This document shows positions 6,584 to 12,248 of a stretch of 12,248 nt of DNA, piece by piece. The position numbers were made by a program, and so were the translations under genes. Below the pieces are notes generated by a model that was given only the letters and a program-made list of their open reading frames with translations, did not search any database and was not told the origin of the DNA. Position 1 is the stretch's first letter, and each line of letters opens with the position of its first letter. The stretch comes from JAEUOS01 sp964470865 (lineage in GTDB: Bacteria > Pseudomonadota > Gammaproteobacteria > Burkholderiales > JAEUOS01), in assembly GCA_964470865.1 (NCBI GenBank), contig CAYYFR010000172.1, positions 1-12,248 of the forward strand, read 5' to 3'.

Positions 6584-7599
6584 CAAGCCTGCGTTCAGTG
6601 CTTCACGGCGCCCGCCTGCTGGCGGGCGTTTTCGTTGCAGCAGGCGGTCTTGGCGGCTGCGCGCTGATGGCACCGCAGACCAGCGCTCTGGGCGATGCCT
6701 GGCCCCCCGGATTGCCGGAGCGCATCGAGCTGGTCGATGTACCGTTCTTCCCGCAACAGGATTATCAATGTGGTCCGGCAGCGTTGGCGACCACGCTGGG
6801 TGGCTTCAAGCGCCAGGTGACGCCGGAACTGCTGGTGCCGCAGGTGTATCTGCCGGCGCGCCAGGGCAGCCTGCAGATCGAGATGCTGGCCACGCCGCGC
6901 CGCTACGACATGGTTTCATACCAGCTTGCTCCAAGCTATGCCGATCTGCTGCGCGAGGTGGCCGCCGGCACGCCGGTGATCGTGTTGCAGGATTACGGCG
7001 TGTGGCCGGTGCCGCTCTGGCATTACGCGGTGGTGGTCGGCTACGACTACCCGAAAGGTGAACTGGTGTTGCGCTCGGGCGAAAAGCGCCGCCTGCTGAT
7101 GCCGCTGTCGGTGCTCGAATACACCTGGAAGAGCAGCAATTACTGGGCGATGGTCAATCTGCCGCCGGACCGGATTCCGGTCACCGCCACCGAAACGACC
7201 TATCTGGCTGCGGTGGTCGCCATGGGGCGGGTAGCAACGGCGCAGGCGGCGACTACCGCCTTTGCGACATTTCTGGGGCGCTGGCCGGACAATCTGACCG
7301 CGCACATCGGCTTGGCCAATGGCTACCACGCGATGGGTGAATTGCAACAGGCCGAAGCAGTGTTGCGCCAGGCAGCGCTGCGCCATCCGGAATCGGCGGC
7401 GGTGCGCAACAATCTCGCCCAGACCGTGTCGGACCAGGGGCGCAACGACGAGGCACTGGCGCTGATCGAAGCCGCCGCACTGGCCGCAGGTCCGTACGCA
7501 GAGGCGGCACGCGACACCCGCGATTTGATCCGCCAGCGGATTGCGCTGAACGCTGGGCGCGCCGCGCCCTTCGAGGTGGACGCGGCGTGCGAACCATGA
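6580..7599 (+). CDS. PA2778-family C39-like cysteine peptidase lipoprotein with TPR repeats
   Basis: The start is taken at ATG 6580, which overlaps the upstream stop as ATGA and yields a lipoprotein signal with Cys27 (GLGGC); a longer open frame upstream overlaps the previous gene. The 339-residue product has a papain-like C39 domain at about 50-200: VPFFPQQDYQCGPAALA with nucleophile Cys64 and oxyanion Gln63 or nearby, then LWHYAVVVGYD with catalytic His148. Where C39 peptidases often have an Asp after the beta strand this one reads ELVLRSG. Two TPR-type helix pairs follow (about 245-315; AHIGLANGYHAMGELQQAEAV and NNLAQTVSDQGRNDEAL). C39 domains cut leader peptides at double-Gly sites in bacteriocin exporters; here there is no transporter, so the substrate is unknown. 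Probably outer-membrane or periplasmic. Confidence 0.88.
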   Translation: MTSLRSVLHGARLLAGVFVAAGGLGGCALMAPQTSALGDAWPPGLPERIELVDVPFFPQQDYQCGPAALATTLGGFKRQVTPELLVPQVYLPARQGSLQIEMLATPRRYDMVSYQLAPSYADLLREVAAGTPVIVLQDYGVWPVPLWHYAVVVGYDYPKGELVLRSGEKRRLLMPLSVLEYTWKSSNYWAMVNLPPDRIPVTATETTYLAAVVAMGRVATAQAATTAFATFLGRWPDNLTAHIGLANGYHAMGELQQAEAVLRQAALRHPESAAVRNNLAQTVSDQGRNDEALALIEAAALAAGPYAEAARDTRDLIRQRIALNAGRAAPFEVDAACEP

Positions 7600-7725
7600 T
7601 CCGGGCCCGCTTGCGTATGTGCGAAAGCGTACGGAATCGGCGTGCAGTTTGGTGAACAATCACATCACGCCGCGCCAAACAAGGCGAGGTGCATTGCAGG
7701 TCAACCCATTTTCCGAGGTTTTGCC

Positions 7726-8046
7726 ATGAATTCGAATCATCGATTTGCAACCCTGCTTTTCGCCGGCGTGATGGCGGCGATGGCGGCAGGCTGTGGCTCC
7801 ACCGTTCCCGCCAACCAGGAAACCCCTGGCGAGTATGTATCCGACGCCTGGATCACCACCAAGGTCAAGGCCGCGCTGATCGACGATCCGCGCGTCAAGG
7901 CCACCGAGGTCAACGTCGAGACCTTCAAGGGGGTGGTGCAATTGACCGGTTTCGTCAGCACCACCGCTGCGATGAGCGAGGCGCTGCGGCTCACGCGCGG
8001 CATCAAGGGTGTGACTTCGGTCAAGAACGACATGCGCCTCAAGTAG
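7726..8046 (+). CDS. BON-domain lipoprotein (OsmY-like)
   Basis: The start at ATG 7726 is supported by a GAGG site 8 bases upstream and gives a lipoprotein signal (LLFAGVMAAMAAGC, lipidated Cys23). Starting at the far upstream in-frame codon would bury this signal. After a short linker the BON domain spans about 42-106: SDAWITTKVKAALIDDP, KATEVNVETFKGVVQLTGFV and ALRLTRGIKGVTSVKNDM. BON domains in OsmY, DolP and mechanosensitive-channel proteins bind phospholipid and protect the envelope in osmotic stress. A single-BON lipoprotein of 106 residues is typical for betaproteobacteria. It is followed by a CsbD gene 100 bases downstream. Confidence 0.93.
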   Translation: MNSNHRFATLLFAGVMAAMAAGCGSTVPANQETPGEYVSDAWITTKVKAALIDDPRVKATEVNVETFKGVVQLTGFVSTTAAMSEALRLTRGIKGVTSVKNDMRLK

Positions 8047-8061
8047 CCTGCGCTCGCAACA

Positions 8062-8089
8062 GGCCGCGCAGCTTTGAGGGCCGCGCAGC
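8062..8089 (+). repeat. 11-bp direct repeat between BON and CsbD genes
   Basis: ggccgcgcagc occurs at 8062-8072 and again at 8079-8089 with six bases between. It could be a short duplication or part of a weak fold; no function is evident. Confidence 0.5.
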
Positions 8090-8146
8090 ACGCTGGATCG
8101 GCAAGCCTGCCGTCCACAAGGACTACCCAACAGGAAGGAAACGAAA

Positions 8147-8365
8147 ATGAACTGGGATCGTATCGAAGGAAACTGGAAGCAATTCAAGGGCAATGCCAAG
8201 CAGCAGTGGGGCAAGCTCACCGATGACCAGCTCGACGTGATCGCCGGCAAGCGTGACATGCTCGCCGGCAAGATTCAGGAGGCCTATGGCGTTACCAAGG
8301 ATGCGGCCGAGAAGCAATTGGCCGAATGGCAAACCCGCATGAAGGACAGGGATCACTCGAAGTAG
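8147..8365 (+). CDS. CsbD-family stress-response protein (72 aa)
   Basis: MNWDRIEGNWKQFKGNAKQQWGKLTDDQLDVIAG is the canonical start of the longer proteobacterial CsbD (YjbJ-like) group. The second half, KRDMLAGKIQEAYGVTKDAAEKQLAEWQ, repeats the same pattern. The protein is small, charged and soluble, with no signal peptide. YjbJ is among the abundant stationary-phase and osmotic-stress proteins of E. coli; the mechanism is unknown. An AGGAAGGAAA ribosome site upstream of ATG 8147 is strong. The position directly after a BON lipoprotein is a common pairing and suggests co-regulation by stress. Confidence 0.95.
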   Translation: MNWDRIEGNWKQFKGNAKQQWGKLTDDQLDVIAGKRDMLAGKIQEAYGVTKDAAEKQLAEWQTRMKDRDHSK

Positions 8366-8382
8366 GGCAGGGCGTAGCAAAA

Positions 8383-8407
8383 GCCTGTGCGCGCAAAGCG
8401 CATAGGC
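8383..8407 (-). terminator. Strong hairpin between convergent operons
   Basis: gcctgtgcgc (8383-8392) pairs with gcgcataggc (8398-8407) over ten positions with one G-T wobble, around a 5-base loop. It lies 17 bases past the CsbD stop. The sequence before the left arm is aaaa (8379-8382), so on the - strand the hairpin is followed by TTTTGC, making it a possible end point for the photolyase operon transcript. It may also act as a REP-like 3' hairpin for the + strand genes. Confidence 0.5.
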
Positions 8408-8427
8408 GCGATGCCCTGAGCCCCCCC

Positions 8428-8626
8428 GGCGTGCACCTTGCGGCGTGATCCTTGTGGCGTGCACCTTGTGNNNNNNNNNNNNNNNNNNNNNNNNNNNNNN
8501 NNNNNNNNNNNNNNNNNNNNNNNNNNNNNNNNNNNNNNNNNNNNNNNNNNNNNNNNNNNNNNNNNNNNNNGACGTGCATCTTGTGACGTGCATCTTGTGA
8601 CGTGCATCTTGTGACGTGCATCTTGC
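8428..8626. repeat. 14-bp tandem repeat array interrupted by assembly gap
   Basis: Left of the gap are three units, ggcgtgcaccttgc, ggcgtgatccttgt and ggcgtgcaccttgt (8428-8469). Right of it are four units, gacgtgcatcttgt three times and gacgtgcatcttgc (8571-8626). The consensus is GRCGTGCAYCTTGT. The two sides differ at two fixed positions, so two subtypes exist and the switch lies in the gap. The array sits between convergent genes and codes for nothing recognisable. A minisatellite-type array is the simplest reading; its true length is unknown. Confidence 0.9.
8471..8570. other. Assembly gap (100 Ns)
   Basis: Exactly 100 unknown bases, the usual placeholder for a gap of unknown size. It lies inside the 14-bp tandem array, so the assembly probably failed because reads could not cross the repeats. 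Confidence 0.98.
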
Positions 8627-8733
8627 GCTGTCGGGTCGAGCTTGCCTCTGTAAAGCGCGCTCCACGGGCCAGTCACTGTGCACACTTCCTGTCTTGCTGC
8701 CGGGCCGCGATCCGGGCAAGTGAAGCGGGCGCG

Positions 8734-9153
8734 TCAGCGCGGTTGGTCGGGGTGCTCGCCGCCAGGTCGTTCCAGCCTCGCAGCCCAGCGCTGCAATGTC
8801 GGCCGCCAACACTGGAACCCGCGGTAGGTGCGCTCCATCACCCAAGCTGCGCCTGGCAGGCGGCCGGCCATCGCCAGCCAGCGCCAGCCGGGCAGCGCGG
8901 CCCACAGCGCCAGGAACGCCTGCGCACCGCTCTGCAGTTGGCCATCGCCGTTGCGCACGTGAAAGCGCGCCAGCAGTTGTGCACGCGTGCTGCCGGGCGG
9001 CAGGGGCAACGCCGTGTCGCTGACATCGACAAAGCATACCGGCGTGTTCGGCCGCAGGCCGCGATAGATACCGATCTCGCGCCGGCACAAGGGGCAGGCA
9101 CCGTCGTACAACACCGTCAAAGGGGGCGTTTCGTTGACGGGATCGATCAGCAC
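8734..9153 (-). CDS. DCC1-like thiol-disulfide oxidoreductase family protein (DUF393)
   Basis: The start is taken as GTG at 9153-9151, overlapping the upstream stop as GTGCTGA (7 bases), with AAGGTGG a few bases before. An upstream in-frame ATG lies well inside the previous gene. The 139-residue product opens with LTVLYDGACPLCRREI, the DCC motif (D17-G-x-C20-P-x-C23) of the DUF393 family, whose members have a thioredoxin-like fold. A VCFVDVSD strand follows, then GAQAFLALWAALPGWRWLA and a C-terminal CWRP segment. Family members are thought to be thiol-disulfide redox proteins, but substrates are mostly unknown. As the last gene of the photolyase operon it could act on a redox cofactor or Cys residues of its neighbours. 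That link is inferred from the overlap only. Confidence 0.88.
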   Translation of the reverse strand: MLIDPVNETPPLTVLYDGACPLCRREIGIYRGLRPNTPVCFVDVSDTALPLPPGSTRAQLLARFHVRNGDGQLQSGAQAFLALWAALPGWRWLAMAGRLPGAAWVMERTYRGFQCWRPTLQRWAARLERPGGEHPDQPR

Positions 9154-10370
9154 TGAGCCACCTTGCCAGCGGTGAGCAGATCCGCTGCGGCATCCAGGCC
9201 GCGGGAAGCGCGCGCCCACCATTGCGAGAAAGAATCGCAGCGCCGATCGACTAATGGAAACAAGGTCGACGCCGCTTCACATGCGGCCCAGCCTGCCAGC
9301 CATGGCATGAGGTGTGGTTCGTCGACGCTGCCAACCCTGCGCGCGCCCATCAGCGCCGCGCCGATGGCGGCTGCATCAGCGTGCCAGCGCAGGGGAGCCA
9401 ATTCGGCCATGCGCTTGCCGACAAAGCGCCAGCGCCTTTCGCTCCATGGCCAGGCGCGATGAAAGTCGGCCACGAAGATACCGATCACCAGCGTGTCGGG
9501 CGGCAACGCCGCCGGCAGGGCGCCCAGGCTCCAGGGGTGCACCAGCCAGACGTCGCGACCGCTGACGGTAGCCGCGTCCGGAGGCGTCAGGCCGAGCTCG
9601 TCCGGCGGCGCTGCACTGATGAGTGGCTCAGCCTCCGGGGCAGTGCCATGGCCCGCGTCGCTGCCGCTTTCTGGCCGCAGGTCTGGTCGCCCGCCGGGCT
9701 GGCGGGCGAGGCGGTCAAGCGCCTCGTAGGACACGTCAATCACGCTGCCCGGGCTGTGCCACGATGCAGGTGCGTAGCGGGCCACGTTGTCGGCATTGAA
9801 GAGATAGGGTTTGCGGCTGGCCGTGCCCGCCACCCACTGCCAACTCAGGTGGTTGCTGGCGAGGTCGCCGTCGAGAAGGTGGCCGTACAGCCAGTCGGCG
9901 GCGACGCGCCAATGCACTTTGCGCACGTGCACTATGTAGCTTGCCAGCCACATGCGGGCGTGGTTGTGCAGCGTGCCGCTGGCGTACAGCGCGCGCACCG
10001 CCTGGTCCACCACCGGTATCCCGGTGCAAGCCTGGCGGATATCGGCCGGCAACGCGCGGGAGTAAGCATGATCGGGCAGCGGGCCCTGGTGCAACGAGCG
10101 CAGGATGTCGGCACCGCGATGCTGCCAGACATGGCGGAAGTAGGCGCGCCAGCCGAGTTCGTAGACAAACTTGTGCTGCACCTCCAGCGCGTGGCGCGCG
10201 GCGACACCGGCCAGTACCTCGGCGAGCGTGACGAAGCCATGCGTGATGTATGGCGACAGGCCGCTGACGGCGCCGTCGAGCGCATTGCGGGTGCGCGCGT
10301 AGGCCGCCGGCTGCACCGCAGCGATAAAGGCGCGTGCCGTGGCGAGCTTGGGCGCGAAGATCTCAGCCAT
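9147..10370 (-). CDS. Photolyase/cryptochrome-like FAD-binding protein with apparently permuted domains
   Basis: The start is ATG 10370, overlapping the upstream stop as ATGGCTGA. The 407-residue protein begins almost directly with the FAD-binding helical domain of photolyases: SGLSPYITHGFVTL (37-50), FVYELGWRAYFRHVW (68-82), TGIPVVDQAVRALYASGTLHNHARMW (116-141), and DGDLASNHLSWQWVAGT (167-183) with PYLFN. These are the flavin-contact and WQW motifs. No alpha/beta antenna domain precedes it. After a Pro/Ala-rich linker (about 225-270) the C-terminal part reads DVWLVHPWSLGALPA, TLVIGIFVADFHRAWPWSERRWRFVGKRM and IGAALMGARRVGSVDEPH. That resembles the normal N-terminal photolyase domain (strand, DLR-like loop, VFV-D, RRxFLxExL). 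The order is therefore swapped. Flavin binding is likely; DNA repair or light signalling cannot be decided. Confidence 0.85.
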   Translation of the reverse strand: MAEIFAPKLATARAFIAAVQPAAYARTRNALDGAVSGLSPYITHGFVTLAEVLAGVAARHALEVQHKFVYELGWRAYFRHVWQHRGADILRSLHQGPLPDHAYSRALPADIRQACTGIPVVDQAVRALYASGTLHNHARMWLASYIVHVRKVHWRVAADWLYGHLLDGDLASNHLSWQWVAGTASRKPYLFNADNVARYAPASWHSPGSVIDVSYEALDRLARQPGGRPDLRPESGSDAGHGTAPEAEPLISAAPPDELGLTPPDAATVSGRDVWLVHPWSLGALPAALPPDTLVIGIFVADFHRAWPWSERRWRFVGKRMAELAPLRWHADAAAIGAALMGARRVGSVDEPHLMPWLAGWAACEAASTLFPLVDRRCDSFSQWWARASRGLDAAADLLTAGKVAQC

Positions 10371-11955
10371 GCTGCCCGGCCTCGTCCCGGGCCTCTTCCC
10401 TGGTCTCGTCCCCGGCACCGACCTCGCCGCGGCGGATCGACGCCGCGCGTTGCCTTACCGCCTGCTTCTGCGCATCGGTCAGGCGCGCCACGTTCTTTAC
10501 CTGCAGCGCCATCCGCGGGTTCTTGCTCAGCAGCGCCTCATGGCGCATCAGAAAATCCCAATACAGGGTGGTGAACGGGCAGGCGTTGTCGCCGCTGCGT
10601 TGCGCCGGGTCGTAACGGCAGCCCGCACAGTGCGGGCTCATGCGGTCGATGTACTTGCCGGTGGCGATGTAGGGCTTGCTGCCCATCACGCCGCCGTCGG
10701 CGTATTGGCTCATGCCCAGCGTGTTGGGCAACTCGACCCATTCCACCGCATCGACGTACACCGCCAGGTACCAGGCGTGAACCTGCTGCGGCAGCACGCC
10801 CAGCATCAGGGCGTACAGGCCGGTGACCATCAGGCGCTGGATGTGGTTGGCATAGCCGTGCGTGAGCGTCTGCGCGAGCGCGTCGCGCAGGCAAGCCATG
10901 TCGGTGGCGCCGGTCCAGTACCACGCTGGCAGGTCCGCGCGGGCATCGAGCGCGTTGCGTTTGAGGTAGTCCGGCATCTGCGTCCAGTAGATGCCGCGCA
11001 CGTATTCGCGCCAGCCGAGGATCTGACGAATGAAGCCCTCGACACTGGCCAGTGGCGCATGGCCGGCGTGATAGGCCGCTTCGGCGGCGGCCACCACTTC
11101 ACGCGGATTGAGCAGCTTCAGGTTGAGTGCTGCCGACAGGTGCGCGTGGTAGAGCCAGGGGTCGCCGGGCCAGAGGGCGTCCTGGTAGCGGCCGAACAGC
11201 GGCAGGCGCTCGTCGATGAAAGCCTTCAGCGACTTGAGCGCCTGTGCACGCGTGACCGGCCAGGCGAAGCTTTCAAGCCGGCCGGGGTGCTGTGCGAAGC
11301 GGGTGTTGACAAGCGCGATCACCTCGCGCGTCAACCCATCGGGCTTGAAGGCCTTGCGCGGCGGCACCGCCCCCGGGCCGGCGGCGCCGAAGGATTCGCG
11401 GTTGTCGGCGTCGAAGTTCCATCGCTCACCGATCGGCTTGTCGCCGGCCATCAGTACGCGGTGGCGCTTGCGCTGTTCGCGATAAAAGTATTCCATGCGC
11501 AGGGATTTTCGACCTTTGGCATGCAGGGCGAATTCGCGCACGCTGACCATGAAGTGGCGATCTTCACGAATGTCGAGCGGCAGACCGCTTGCAGCGGCTG
11601 TGGCCTTGATCGCCTGCAACACGCGCCAGTCACCCGGCGCCGTCATCACCAGGCGGGCCGGCCGCAGCCGCTCGATGCCATCAGCAAGTTGCGCCGCGAG
11701 ACTGTCGCAGTTGCCTTCGGAATCGAGGCGCGTGTAATGCAGCGGGCGGCCGGCTGCCTCGAGCGCGTGGGCAAAGTGGCGCATGGCCGAGAGAAACATC
11801 GCGATGCGCGGCTTGCCGGACCAGACGTGGGTCGATTCTTCGACCACCTCGGCCATCCACACCGCATCCAGGTCGGCGTCGAATCCGTCGAATGCGGTGG
11901 CACCGAGGTCGAGCTGGTCCCCCAGCACAAGGATCAAGGAACGCAACTTAGCCAT
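10363..11955 (-). CDS. phrB: FeS-containing (6-4) photolyase/cryptochrome, PhrB type
   Basis: The 530-residue product has the photolyase-related (DPRP) N-terminal domain at 1-220 (LILVLGDQLD at 7-16, ARLVMTAPGDWRVL, LDIREDRHF) and an all-helical FAD domain (about 230-510). Four Cys occur at 355, 443, 446 and 459, in TDMACLRDAL, SPHCAGCRYDP and DNACPFTTLYW. Their spacing (88, 3, 13) equals that of the 4Fe-4S ligands I recall for Agrobacterium PhrB (350, 438, 441, 454). PhrB repairs (6-4) pyrimidine photoproducts using FAD, a lumazine antenna and the cluster. The motif NHIQRLMVTGLYALML and LPNTLGMSQYADGGVMGSKPY also fit. A basic/acidic tail after 505 is likely disordered. ATG 11955 overlaps the upstream stop as ATGGCTAA, so it is translationally coupled to the DUF2256 gene. 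Confidence 0.95.
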   Translation of the reverse strand: MAKLRSLILVLGDQLDLGATAFDGFDADLDAVWMAEVVEESTHVWSGKPRIAMFLSAMRHFAHALEAAGRPLHYTRLDSEGNCDSLAAQLADGIERLRPARLVMTAPGDWRVLQAIKATAAASGLPLDIREDRHFMVSVREFALHAKGRKSLRMEYFYREQRKRHRVLMAGDKPIGERWNFDADNRESFGAAGPGAVPPRKAFKPDGLTREVIALVNTRFAQHPGRLESFAWPVTRAQALKSLKAFIDERLPLFGRYQDALWPGDPWLYHAHLSAALNLKLLNPREVVAAAEAAYHAGHAPLASVEGFIRQILGWREYVRGIYWTQMPDYLKRNALDARADLPAWYWTGATDMACLRDALAQTLTHGYANHIQRLMVTGLYALMLGVLPQQVHAWYLAVYVDAVEWVELPNTLGMSQYADGGVMGSKPYIATGKYIDRMSPHCAGCRYDPAQRSGDNACPFTTLYWDFLMRHEALLSKNPRMALQVKNVARLTDAQKQAVRQRAASIRRGEVGAGDETREEARDEAGQHG

Positions 11956-12118
11956 GCGCTGTCTTGCCTCGACGACAGGCGTCGGAACAGTACTTCACGA
12001 GCGACCAGTTCTTTGCCCAGCGCCGCCGCCAGCTCATCGGCAAACCGCAAGCGACGCACGGTTTGCCAGGCAAAGCGGCCTTGTTGCCGCGATGTGCCGA
12101 ATTTTGCAACTTCTCCAT
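11948..12118 (-). CDS. DUF2256-type Cys4 mini-protein (56 aa)
   Basis: Read on the - strand from ATG 12118 to TAA at 11950-11948, the product is 56 residues: a basic start, then KPCVACGLPMSWRRRWAKNW, then VKYCSDACRRGK. The pattern CxxC-G-x-P-x-x-W-(R/K)3-W...W...VKYCSxxCRR is the DUF2256 signature. Cys21/Cys24 and Cys44/Cys48 probably bind one zinc. A GCGAGG ribosome site stands a few bases before the ATG. Its stop overlaps the phrB start by 8 bases. DUF2256 proteins are known to me as neighbours of FeS photolyases, but their role is not established. I suggest a partner, for instance in cluster assembly or DNA contact; this is inference. Confidence 0.85.
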   Translation of the reverse strand: MEKLQNSAHRGNKAALPGKPCVACGLPMSWRRRWAKNWSLVKYCSDACRRGKTAHG

Positions 12119-12248
12119 GGAACCTCGCGATCAGTGAAAAAACACAGTGGTACGCCGGCATGCAAACTTCGCCGGGCCACCTCTGCAATGCCCGTTTAGA
12201 CATCCGGTGCGTGAAGCGGGAATCCCGTATGACGCAATCCGGCCGTAT
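12119..12248 (-). promoter_or_regulatory. Upstream region of the photolyase operon
   Basis: This 130-base edge region precedes the first gene of the operon and should hold its promoter. Apart from the ribosome site next to 12118, I see only a short palindrome, cggga-a-tcccg, at 12217-12227, which might be an operator. No convincing -35/-10 pair is visible, and the promoter may lie outside the window. Confidence 0.25.

Noticed and set aside
6916..7659. - strand open frame of 247 codons opposite the C39 peptidase gene
   Set aside because: Antisense of a gene with catalytic motifs and TPRs; His/Arg-rich composition typical for a shadow frame.
8428..8626. CRISPR array
   Set aside because: Units are 14 bp and directly adjacent with no spacers; there are no cas genes in the window.
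8123..9193. - strand open frame of 356 codons crossing the N gap
   Set aside because: It reads through unknown bases and through the 14-bp repeats (giving repeated peptides), and opposes the CsbD gene. An artefact.
9312..10574. Long + strand open frame of 420 codons opposite the photolyase-like gene
   Set aside because: It is the antisense of a gene with clear FAD-domain motifs; its product has no family features and no ribosome site.
11783..12199. + strand open frame of 138 codons at the right end
   Set aside because: It is opposite the DUF2256 gene and the start of phrB and has no family features.

Overview
The window is GC-rich chromosomal DNA from a proteobacterium, most likely a betaproteobacterium (Burkholderiales or relatives). 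The family set points there: an OmpA protein whose N-terminal part carries the LCWRTGYWTP-type motif, a YXWGXW protein, a PA2779/PA2778 pair, BON and CsbD proteins, and an FeS-type (6-4) photolyase next to a DUF2256 protein. This placement comes from recalled family distributions, not from a search. A run of 100 Ns (8471-8570) marks a scaffold gap, so this is a draft assembly.

Left part (1-3345), cell-envelope proteins. A partial glycine-zipper protein with repeated beta-rich units runs in from the left edge on the + strand. Four genes follow on the - strand: a YXWGXW secreted protein with a Lys/Glu tail, an unknown Cys-containing exported protein, an ElaB/DUF883-like membrane-anchored protein, and an OmpA-domain protein.

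Middle (3346-5745), small lipoproteins and decay. A collagen-like (Gly-X-Thr) lipoprotein is followed by a full-length but broken YihY/BrkB gene (three frame changes and one in-frame stop), a 63-residue lipoprotein, and a second broken gene. That last gene begins at an ATGA overlap and can be restored by two one-base insertions. The two broken genes lie together while all other genes are intact.

Right-middle (5746-8630), stress-type genes on the + strand: a CsbD-like protein, a translationally coupled PA2779-like / PA2778-like C39 peptidase-TPR pair, a BON lipoprotein, and a second CsbD protein. They are followed by a hairpin and a 14-bp tandem repeat array interrupted by the assembly gap.

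Right part (8734-12118), a tight four-gene - strand operon for flavin photochemistry. In transcription order it is: DUF2256 Cys4 mini-protein (56 aa, at 11948-12118), an FeS-containing (6-4) photolyase of the PhrB type, a photolyase-like FAD-binding protein, and a DCC1/DUF393 thiol-disulfide protein. Each gene overlaps the next by 7-8 bases. The third protein starts directly with the FAD-binding helical domain and carries what looks like the alpha/beta photolyase domain at its C-terminus, the reverse of the normal order. This operon, with its apparently permuted photolyase, its Cys4 mini-protein and its CxxC redox partner, is the most interesting system in the window.
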